Shown here: in pieces, positions 17,645 through 25,053 of the stretch | Numbering within the stretch: the first letter of the stretch is position 1 | Layout: each line of letters opens with the position of its first letter | NCBI GenBank assembly: GCA_002715965.1 | Contig: PBAL01000035.1 | Location: forward strand, 1-48,358 | DNA length: 48,358 bases | Reading direction: 5' to 3' | From: Verrucomicrobiales bacterium | GTDB lineage: Bacteria; Verrucomicrobiota; Verrucomicrobiia; Limisphaerales; JAYPXF01 | Translations under genes and position numbers: made by a program | Notes under the pieces: model-generated | Seen by the model: the letters and a program-made list of their open reading frames with translations, nothing else | What the model was told of the DNA's origin: nothing | Database searches by the model: none

Positions 17645-18838
17645 ATGCAACCTATCAGAATCATCATCCTCGTGCTGCTTACATTGGTCTGCGTTCCCAA
17701 CGCACGCTCGGCAGCCGATCGCAAACCCATCTTCGCGCACTACATGCCCTGGTACGACTCCAAGCCCGTGAGCGGGCATTGGGGATGGCACTGGACCATG
17801 AACCGCTACGATCCGGATAAGATCGACAACACCGAAAAGCGCGAGATCGCTGCGCACGACTATCCGCTCATCGGCCCCTACGATTCCAATGATCCACACG
17901 CCTTGGAGTGTCACGTCCTGCTGATGAAGCTGGGCGGGCTCGACGGTGTGATCGTCGATTGGTACGGAATAAAAGACTTCCGCGACTACGGAACCATCCA
18001 TCGCAATACGAAGCACCTTATACGCTTCATCAAGAGAGCCGGACTTCAGTTCGCCATCTGTTACGAAGATCAAACTGTGAACCACATGATTGAAGGCAAG
18101 GCGTTGCCGGCAAGCGACGGTGTGGCGCACGGCAAAGAGGTGATGGGATGGCTGTCGCAGAACTGGTTGAAGGATCCTGCGTATTTTCGTGTGAACAATC
18201 GTCCGGCGTTGCTCGTGTTCGGACCGCAGCATTATTCGCCGGGGCAGTGGAAGCAGGTGATGCGTGGCATGGGCGCAAACCCCGTAATTCTTGGTCTTCC
18301 GCATCTGTCTGGCAAATACGACATGTCCGGCGCCTTTGGCTGGCCGCCGGTCACAGGAGGCAAGGACATCTCGGTTGCGTCCCGGCATGGTTATCTCCGA
18401 CGCCTCTACGCGCGCACGAAAGACGAAACGATTGCCGGCGCGGTCTTTCCCGGCTTCCGCGACATCTATGAACAGGCCGGGCTGCACGACAGTTACGGCT
18501 TCATCTCCGAACGCGACGGAAAGACTTTTTCAGAAACTCTCGACACGGCGGAGCGAAGCGGTTGCGCGTTCATCCAGGTTGCTACCTGGAACGACTACGG
18601 TGAAGGCACTGTCATCGAGCCCACCCGGCGTTCCGGTTATCGATACCTGGCGGAGATTCAGAAACATGAACGCGTGAAATACCGGCCCGATGATTTGAAA
18701 CTGCCGGTGAGACTGTATGAGTTAAGGAAAAAGCACGCTCGGAACGAATCCGTTACCGCCAAACTCGAGTTGGCTTCCGCGGCGTTGTTTCAGGGAAACA
18801 CCAAGGAGGCCGCGCGTTTACTGACAAGCGTAAGGTAG
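17645..18838 (+). CDS. Secreted glycoside hydrolase family 71/99-like protein
   Basis: A 397-residue protein with a cleavable signal peptide (IIILVLLTLVCVPNARSA) and a TIM-barrel pattern of the GH71/GH99-like group (endo-mannanase and alpha-1,3-glucanase relatives): FAHYMPWYDSKPVSGHWGWH at the N-terminus, GGLDGVIVDWYGIKDF, then FAICYEDQT, and IQVATWNDYGEGTVIEPT near the end. The Asp and Glu residues in VIVDWYG, CYEDQ and NDYGEGT are candidate catalytic or binding acids by analogy. Substrate specificity cannot be told. It is divergent from the DUF1549 gene, with 95 bases between them, and convergent with the alpha/beta hydrolase. Both neighbours are also exported, which fits a polysaccharide-use neighbourhood. 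Confidence 0.85.
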   Translation: MQPIRIIILVLLTLVCVPNARSAADRKPIFAHYMPWYDSKPVSGHWGWHWTMNRYDPDKIDNTEKREIAAHDYPLIGPYDSNDPHALECHVLLMKLGGLDGVIVDWYGIKDFRDYGTIHRNTKHLIRFIKRAGLQFAICYEDQTVNHMIEGKALPASDGVAHGKEVMGWLSQNWLKDPAYFRVNNRPALLVFGPQHYSPGQWKQVMRGMGANPVILGLPHLSGKYDMSGAFGWPPVTGGKDISVASRHGYLRRLYARTKDETIAGAVFPGFRDIYEQAGLHDSYGFISERDGKTFSETLDTAERSGCAFIQVATWNDYGEGTVIEPTRRSGYRYLAEIQKHERVKYRPDDLKLPVRLYELRKKHARNESVTAKLELASAALFQGNTKEAARLLTSVR

Positions 18839-18914
18839 TTCGATCGATCGTGGGGAGATCTCAGGCGCCGATTGAGCTACGATTCACAACAAGGTAGGTT
18901 GCTTGAGCTGCGAA

Positions 18915-20717
18915 TCACTTCCACTCCAGCCGGACAAACTTCGGCAGGTCCCCTTTCCATTTCCCGTCCCCGAACGATTTTCGTTCACCACCTCGCGGCC
19001 TGAGTTCGTACTTCGCACACAACCCAAGCTCATCTAATTGCGTCCAGTCTTTCGGTGATTTGCCTTTGGAAGATTTGAACTCCGCCAAATCGAACAACAC
19101 GGTCTGTTGCTCAGGTTCGCCATGGATCTCCTTGAGTGCTATGTAAGTCTCCGCCTTCCCACGATAGTTTCGCCAGGTGTTTTCCTTCAGCACGACGATG
19201 AGCTCGTTCGTATCCGGCATCTTCAATGTGAGGGCGAGTTTCGCGCCTTCAGGTCCGCGCCACTTTGGATCGGTCACCTTGCGAGTCCAATACTGCCACA
19301 GCGGTTTGTGACCGGCGTTGATCGGATACCAGTCGTGCCAACCGTGTTTGAAGTCATCGATGATGCGCGTTGGTTGATCCGTGGTGAGCGTCCGTCTTTC
19401 TTTCAGTTCCTTCGGCGCCACCGACCAGAACTTCGAACTGAGGCACACCTCATCAATCGATGAATTGCGTGGCAGGAACTCAGGTTTGGCGAGTCGGTAA
19501 TAGACGTTGGCAAATGCAAAGAGATGGTGGTCCGCGTTCATGATGGGCAGGATCGCGGTCCAGGATTTGCCGTCGCTCTCCAGTTCCGCGCGACGCCAGA
19601 AACGTGAACGTGCATCTACATCGATTGAATAATAGATATGGACGCGGCTGATTGGAATGGAACGGTCCGGACGCAGGATCACGCGCGGAACGGTATCGGT
19701 CTCCAGGCTCAGGTGAAGCTCGGGCGTGGCAGGCAGGCGGAAGGAACCTTTCAAGTGTTGATCGAACCACAGCGGCCGCGCGATCTGTTGCTCAGGAAAA
19801 AATCGGTGGTTGTGGTGCGGCGCGAAGGAATAACGCACAGCGTTTTGATTGGGGATCAATTCGCCGGTCGCGTAGGTGTCGTCCATTTGCCCGTGGAAAT
19901 CATTGCAGGCGCCGAGATGCAGGACTGGAGCAGTGATCAATGGCGCGTAATTCTCATAACCCATTGTCCGATCGAAGAGTTCACGCGAGCCCGTCACCTT
20001 TCGGATCTGTGGAGGCAGTCCGTTCCGGGATTGGGTGCGGAATCCACTGCCACCAACCGATGGCGAAGCCGCCTTCACTCGCGAATCCGTTCCTGCCACA
20101 TAGATCGTGAGGTTGCCACCCATCGAGTGTCCTTGAATCCCGATGCGATTCGCGTCCACTTCGGGTTGGCGCTCGAGAAAAGTGATGCCGCGACGCCCGG
20201 CCAAGGTCAGCAGATACCAGTTGCAATTCCGGGGTGACTCAATCGTATTCGCAAACTTTTCTCCCGGCAGCAGATTGAAATACCCCGGTACGTTCTTCTG
20301 CGTTGGATCCACCGTGCCCCAATCGGTGTTCAGATCACCCGTCTTGGTTCGCTCCATTTCTCGCCCGCCCCAATTGATCGACAAACTCGAGTATCCGCGC
20401 GATGCGTAATAGTTTACCTGTGATAGCGACGCGCGCTGTCCACCACCATGCATGTGCAGCACCCCCGGCAGTTTTTCCTCCGCGTTCAAGGGATAGGCGT
20501 GAAAAGCCGCAACCCGTGACTTTGCTCCCCTGAAAGTTCCCACCAGATACCGAACGACCCGAAACTTGATACTCTCCTCGGTCCACTCGCGAATGACCTC
20601 CGTCTCCAGGTCATCCGCGCGGGGATCGAAGTCCTTGCTGATTTCAGAAACGGTTTGCGGAATGCCCCCCCGGGCAATCGTCGAGATGAAAGTGGCGATG
20701 AGCAACAGGATGCGCAT
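18915..20717 (-). CDS. Exported alpha/beta hydrolase (acetyl-xylan-esterase/dienelactone-hydrolase-like)
   Basis: Starting at the ATG at 20717 (MRILLLIATFISTIARGG, a signal peptide) the protein has 600 residues. The N-terminal 370 form an alpha/beta hydrolase with GVLHMHGGGQR (oxyanion region) and IQGHSMGG, nucleophile Ser198. An aspartate in GACNDFHGQMDD and the histidine of PHHNHRFF are candidates for the rest of the triad. The C-terminal 230 residues are beta-rich and of no recognised family. Relatives are called acetyl-xylan or glucuronoyl esterase-like; the substrate is unproven. The frame is open upstream to 20753, but that start would overlap the prepilin peptidase by 20 bases and spoil the signal peptide. 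It begins 16 bases after that gene. Confidence 0.83.
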   Translation of the reverse strand: MRILLLIATFISTIARGGIPQTVSEISKDFDPRADDLETEVIREWTEESIKFRVVRYLVGTFRGAKSRVAAFHAYPLNAEEKLPGVLHMHGGGQRASLSQVNYYASRGYSSLSINWGGREMERTKTGDLNTDWGTVDPTQKNVPGYFNLLPGEKFANTIESPRNCNWYLLTLAGRRGITFLERQPEVDANRIGIQGHSMGGNLTIYVAGTDSRVKAASPSVGGSGFRTQSRNGLPPQIRKVTGSRELFDRTMGYENYAPLITAPVLHLGACNDFHGQMDDTYATGELIPNQNAVRYSFAPHHNHRFFPEQQIARPLWFDQHLKGSFRLPATPELHLSLETDTVPRVILRPDRSIPISRVHIYYSIDVDARSRFWRRAELESDGKSWTAILPIMNADHHLFAFANVYYRLAKPEFLPRNSSIDEVCLSSKFWSVAPKELKERRTLTTDQPTRIIDDFKHGWHDWYPINAGHKPLWQYWTRKVTDPKWRGPEGAKLALTLKMPDTNELIVVLKENTWRNYRGKAETYIALKEIHGEPEQQTVLFDLAEFKSSKGKSPKDWTQLDELGLCAKYELRPRGGERKSFGDGKWKGDLPKFVRLEWK

Positions 20718-20733
20718 ACGCCAAACGTGAAGA

Positions 20734-21828
20734 CTACCAGCCGAGGCGTGCAACCATTTCCTCGTGCATGAACAGCCACACCAGCGCGGCCAGGGCGATG
20801 TATGGGCCGTAGGGCAGCTTGCTCGACCACTCGCGCTTGCCGAGGATGATCAACGACACGCCCACGAACGAACCGACGAGCGAACTCAGGGTCAGGGAGA
20901 AGAGCACGGCTTTCCAACCAAGGAACGCGCCAATCGCGGCCATGAATTTCACGTCGCCAAAACCCATGGCTTCACGCGGCAAGACCACCCGATCCGTTTC
21001 GGCCTGCATGAAGTCAACGGATTCGGGGGGCATCGTGTCATTGCCGATCCGCAGCGCGCCCGGGCAGAGCTCCACATCCGTGTCCCAATGGCAACGATCG
21101 ACCAGTTCGAGACGCCGGGCATGGAATCGAATGTAGTCGCTCTTGCGGGTAAAAATCTCGCCGAGGGGAATCACGTTCTCCGGCAGGTGCAGTTCCGTTT
21201 CGGTGAACGTCATCTTCTCGCCCTTGCCCAGTCGGACCTCGAAGCGGCCGAAGAGAATCTTCCCAAACTGCAGGACGACCAGAACCACCACCGCACCGAC
21301 CACGACACCGATCATGCTCTCCTTCATCGCAGTTGCCCGATTCGTAACGTCGTGCAGCGCCGGCACGGCCGCCGAGGCAATCACCCCCACAACCATGCCG
21401 CCGTAGGTGATTTCGTTCGGAATGATGAAGTGTTCGAAATCAATGAAAGTCGCGGCCAGCAGACCGGCGATGAAAATGCACGCAACGATGCTCACGGGCA
21501 CCGATTGTTCGCCCAGGCCGATCCAGCACCCCGCAAACATGCAACCGGTCAGCAGTTCAACCAGCAGGTATCGAGGCGAAATCCCCGTCCGGCAATTCGC
21601 GCAGCGTCCCGCCAGCATGAGCCAGGTGAGGATGGGGATGTTCTGATACCAGGGAATGCGATACTCGCAGCCGGGGCAATGCGACGGGGGGGAAACGATG
21701 CTCAGTTCACGCGGCATGCGGTAAATGCACACGTTCAGGAAGCTGCCCACCACCGTGCCGAAGACGAAAAACGTCGCCGTCCAGAAGTGGAAAGGCATTG
21801 CCGCGTATGGATTGACTGGCGGTTCCAT
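20734..21828 (-). CDS. pilD: Prepilin peptidase (A24 family) with an unusual insert
   Basis: A 364-residue membrane aspartic peptidase that cleaves and N-methylates type IV prepilins and pseudopilins. The N-terminal domain has GSFLNVCIYRMPR and the zinc cysteines CPGC (51, 54) and CANC (76, 79). The catalytic aspartates are Asp130 (FIDFEHFIIPNE) and Asp292 (GFGDVKFMAAIG). Between the helices carrying them lies an extra hydrophilic stretch of about 85 residues (202-287), which the classical enzyme lacks. Several membrane helices follow. A likely substrate is the pseudopilin at 36776-37777. The gap upstream, 21829-22107, holds no recognisable gene. The hydrolase gene follows closely downstream on the same strand. 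Confidence 0.93.
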   Translation of the reverse strand: MEPPVNPYAAMPFHFWTATFFVFGTVVGSFLNVCIYRMPRELSIVSPPSHCPGCEYRIPWYQNIPILTWLMLAGRCANCRTGISPRYLLVELLTGCMFAGCWIGLGEQSVPVSIVACIFIAGLLAATFIDFEHFIIPNEITYGGMVVGVIASAAVPALHDVTNRATAMKESMIGVVVGAVVVLVVLQFGKILFGRFEVRLGKGEKMTFTETELHLPENVIPLGEIFTRKSDYIRFHARRLELVDRCHWDTDVELCPGALRIGNDTMPPESVDFMQAETDRVVLPREAMGFGDVKFMAAIGAFLGWKAVLFSLTLSSLVGSFVGVSLIILGKREWSSKLPYGPYIALAALVWLFMHEEMVARLGW

Positions 21829-22107
21829 GACCGATTCTCAAGCTGTCCGCGCGACGTGGCCGATTGTGTGCCAAGGACTTCGCGATGCGCAGGAAAGGCG
21901 GACCTTAAAGACGAGGGCGAGACGGGGGAAGGGAAAATGGGATGGGTTCAACAACGTGGCTTTTCAGGCGAAGCAATGGTTTGCACATGCACTATTCGTC
22001 AACATCGCGAACGAGTTGTTCAATCGCGCCGATCAATCTCCGAGTAAAGCAAAGTGCCCTCCGGAAAGTTTAGAACTTTGTTCGCACGCGCAGTGCTGTC
22101 TCTGATC

Positions 22108-22325
22108 TCATTCATTCTTCGTTCGGCGCCGGCTGCCCATGACAATCGGAACTCCGCTACTGGCCGAACATTGCGCTCCTGGGATCGTCTCCAGAGAGAA
22201 CGTGGCGAGAATGGTCTCGTCCGGATTGAACACGTTCGTGTTCAGGCGCATCGCGTCGCCACTGCGGTTCATGACGCAGCCGGTGGCCTTCGTGCCGTCG
22301 AGCATGGTGACGACGATGTCGCTGA
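22108..22325 (-). pseudogene. Probable relic of a PVC-type heme-binding (TIGR02603-like) C-terminus
   Basis: The minus strand from 22325 reads SDIVVTMLDGTKATGCVMNR and then SGDAMRLNTNVFNPDETI. This resembles the xVTLKDGxxxTGxVxxE...NxxNPxET beta segment near the end of the planctomycete/verrucomicrobial putative heme-binding domain. After about residue 42 the match seems to move to another frame (SQERNVRPVAEF). No heme CxxCH is left. The relic lies downstream of the propeller dehydrogenase on the same strand, a context where such cytochromes are expected. Its 5' end is fused head to head to a response-regulator relic. The family call is tentative. Confidence 0.45.
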
Positions 22326-22635
22326 TACTGAATCATCACAAGCATGAGGTGATTCAAGCGAACGATGGAAAACAGGGGCTCGCCCGCTGCCGCGAACACC
22401 GCCATCGGATCGATCTGTTGCCGTGGACCTCAAGCTTCCGAAACTGGATGGCGAGGCGCTGAGTCGCGAGATCCGTCTGCATGACCCTTCCGTGCCAATC
22501 GTTCTGATGACCGGTTATCAGGGGGATTCCGTGATGGGCCGATTCGGCGGACTGAATGTCTCAGGGTTGCTTCAAAAACCCTTCATGGCAGATGAACTTG
22601 CGGATTCGGTGAGCGCAGCTTTGGGAGACGCTTGA
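22318..22635 (+). pseudogene. Response-regulator receiver relic
   Basis: Bases 22318-22415 give LILNHHKHEVIQANDGKQGL and then ARCREHRHRIDL; from about 22415 another frame gives VDLKLPKLDGEALSREIRLH, PSVPIVLMTGYQGDS and LLQKPFMADELADSVSAALG. Together these are a CheY-like receiver domain. The second half has the phospho-acceptor position (VDLKLPKLDG), the Thr of LMTGY and the Lys of LQKPF. The domain lacks its first 20 or so residues, including the acidic DD pair. A one-base loss near 22415 breaks the frame. The 213-base frame from 22423 alone would not make a full domain. It ends 4 bases before the stop of the convergent propeller dehydrogenase. Confidence 0.75.
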
Positions 22636-22639
22636 ACGC

Positions 22640-25012
22640 TCAGCCTTCGGGCAATGCGTTGAGCGTGTACCAGAAGGTGTTGTTCTCCAGCTTCTCATCC
22701 CGGCGACTGCGCACGTCCAGGCTGCGCACCATCGTCACATAGCCGGTCTTCCAGCCCTTCACGCGGAGGCGGACGCTCTTGTTCCCTTGGGCCACTTCGG
22801 CAGCCGTCACGTCGATCGACGTTGCGCTGTCCTTCTTGCCGTCGTGATCGAACTCCGGCGAACCGTAGCTCGCATGATACTTGTAGTTGTATTGGAGGAC
22901 GTCATAGCTCTCGGGATCACCGGCGGTTTCCGGATCGACCGGCTTGGTGAAGGTAAGTTCGAATCCATCGGTCTTCACGTGCACTTCCTGAACTTCGAAT
23001 GGCAGGTGGCCGGTGAATGAAACCCGCTCCAACGCAAAGGGACGAACGGCAATGGATGCCCAGGTGCGCTGACAACCGCCGACGTAAAGCTTTCCGTCCG
23101 GACCGAATGCGAGGCGGTTCACACCGGACTGGAAACGTTTGAGAAAAGGCCATACGGCACCCTGGTAATCGCCGTTCACTTTTTCCAGTTGAACGCGCGT
23201 CACGATGGCGTTTTGAAAATCGCCCACCATCAGCTGCCCCTTAAAGGGTCCGAACTCATCGCTGGTGATCTCGGCCAGGCCGGTCGTTGAGCGGGCGAGT
23301 TTGTAGGGAAACCAAATTGCAGGCGGGTCCATCTTCGTGTGCTTGCCATACTCAGCTTCCTTCGATGGCCAGCCGCTCGGGTGACCGTGGAACTTGCCGG
23401 GCGCGACGTGGTCCATCCGGCAGGCCCCGACCCACGCACCTTGATTGTCCGTGATGAAGACATCGCGATCGGGACCGAATACTCCGATGCCATTGGGTTC
23501 GCGGAATCCGCTGCAGATCGGTGTTAGCTTCGAACCATCGGCCGCGATTCGGAATCCCCACCCCGCGTACTTGGTGTTCCAATGCGCGCTGTGTCCGGCG
23601 TTTGCGAGTACGAAGTCGTTGTTCTTGTCGAGGACGGGCCCGTACGAAAACGCGTTGTAATGTCCGGTGTAGGTCCAGCCGGCGTGAACGCGTTCGATGA
23701 GATCCGCAGTGCCGTTGTTGTCCGTGTCCGTCAGCTTGGCGAGTTCGTTCTTAAGACCGACGTAAATCTCTCCTTCGCGCACCGCCACACCCATGGGTTC
23801 ACAGAGACCGGTGGCGTATTTCAGATAGCGTGCAGCCTGCACCTTCTTGGTGGCGTTCTTGATGATGTAGACATCGCCAATCCAGGTGCAGACGACCAGA
23901 TCGCCGTTCTCCATGAAATCCATTCCAGTGACCAACATCTCAGTTTCTTTGGGAATCGGGAACGCCTCCACCCGATAGGAACGTGTGGATGCCATGCTCA
24001 TGCTGGGTATGGGCGAAGCGGGAAGGGGCTCGGGTTTTGCCGTCGGGCGGTCTTTGATCCTGGTGACCGGGGACTTCATGTTCGGCCGGTCGATCGCCGC
24101 AAACAGCAACTTGGGATCCAGGCGCATCTTGCCGGAGCCTTCCGGCCGGGCGTAGGTGATGACTTCGAACACGAGCGGTCCGTTGTGGGGTGGCACCTTG
24201 ATCCAACCCGTGCCCAGTCGCCCGGATCGCTTGATGGACCGATGGCCCTTCTCAGCACCCTGCTCGGTGTAAACCAACTCGTCGTACTCCACGCCGCCGT
24301 TCACGTCGCTAACGATCACCGACTTGCGGCTGGCTTTCACAAAGGTCACCAGAATGGGTTTCTCCTTGCGCGTGGTGAGAAAGCCATTTGCCGGTCCGGG
24401 AATCTGTGAGATTCGACCAAACTCCGACTGGGCCGCAAACCAAAGGTCCTTCGCATACTTGCTGACGGAGATGCGGCGCACCACGAAATCCATGTCATCC
24501 AGGCGCAGGTGTTGGGGAGTTTCATGGACGTTGACCGTTTCACCACCCACTTCGAGGTTGTACATGAACGTGGTGAAGCCGCCCTTGGAACTCACCGCAC
24601 GATATCTGGCTTGCAGCCGCTTCTCATTGCCGTTTCCGGGCTCATCGGCCGACCAGGTAGGCATGGGTGGCATGGTCCACACAACCGGTGCGTCATTGGT
24701 GGAAATGAACGGGCGCTTGGCCATTGAGTATTGCGGGCCCAGCAGATGAAGGCCCTTGCCCTGCCAGACCGTATGGGTTCTGCACAACTCCGTGTCGAAC
24801 GCGAGGTGCAGGTTGCTGCTCAGCGAAACCGCGATGCTGCGGCTGGTCGCGGGCATGGGCGCCATGCGAAATGGAATGTCCGGTGAATCAAAGCGCGGTT
24901 TCGGAGCCGGCTTCTTCTTGGCCGCCTGAAGCGGAGGGGTGGGGACAAACAGCGCGCTCAACAACACAAATACTAAATACCGTCTGGGCATGGCCGCAAA
25001 ATACCGATGCAC
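22640..25012 (-). CDS. Secreted DUF6797-like / beta-propeller dehydrogenase-like protein
   Basis: A 790-residue exported protein (signal peptide within RRYLVFVLLSALFVPTPPLQA; the second ATG at 24991 may be the true start). Residues about 45-330 fit a DUF6797-like beta domain (NLHLAFDTELCRTHTVWQGK). Residues 355-640 form a six-bladed sorbosone-dehydrogenase-like propeller: VTGMDFMENGDLVVCTWIGD, ATGLCEPMGVAVREGEIYVG, HAGWTYTGHYNAFSYGPVLD, SGFREPNGIGVFG and VNRLAFGPDGKLYVGG. A beta sandwich closes the protein. PVC relatives are often annotated membrane-bound dehydrogenase and carry a cytochrome domain; none is present here, but a heme-domain relic lies just downstream. Substrate unknown. Confidence 0.8.
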   Translation of the reverse strand: MHRYFAAMPRRYLVFVLLSALFVPTPPLQAAKKKPAPKPRFDSPDIPFRMAPMPATSRSIAVSLSSNLHLAFDTELCRTHTVWQGKGLHLLGPQYSMAKRPFISTNDAPVVWTMPPMPTWSADEPGNGNEKRLQARYRAVSSKGGFTTFMYNLEVGGETVNVHETPQHLRLDDMDFVVRRISVSKYAKDLWFAAQSEFGRISQIPGPANGFLTTRKEKPILVTFVKASRKSVIVSDVNGGVEYDELVYTEQGAEKGHRSIKRSGRLGTGWIKVPPHNGPLVFEVITYARPEGSGKMRLDPKLLFAAIDRPNMKSPVTRIKDRPTAKPEPLPASPIPSMSMASTRSYRVEAFPIPKETEMLVTGMDFMENGDLVVCTWIGDVYIIKNATKKVQAARYLKYATGLCEPMGVAVREGEIYVGLKNELAKLTDTDNNGTADLIERVHAGWTYTGHYNAFSYGPVLDKNNDFVLANAGHSAHWNTKYAGWGFRIAADGSKLTPICSGFREPNGIGVFGPDRDVFITDNQGAWVGACRMDHVAPGKFHGHPSGWPSKEAEYGKHTKMDPPAIWFPYKLARSTTGLAEITSDEFGPFKGQLMVGDFQNAIVTRVQLEKVNGDYQGAVWPFLKRFQSGVNRLAFGPDGKLYVGGCQRTWASIAVRPFALERVSFTGHLPFEVQEVHVKTDGFELTFTKPVDPETAGDPESYDVLQYNYKYHASYGSPEFDHDGKKDSATSIDVTAAEVAQGNKSVRLRVKGWKTGYVTMVRSLDVRSRRDEKLENNTFWYTLNALPEG

Positions 25013-25053
25013 GTGGAAACGTGGCCAGAGAATAAGTTCGTCGAACAGCGCAC

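Noticed and set aside
20764..22047. 427-codon open frame on plus
   Set aside because: Antisense to the prepilin peptidase; histidine- and arginine-rich composition typical of a shadow frame.
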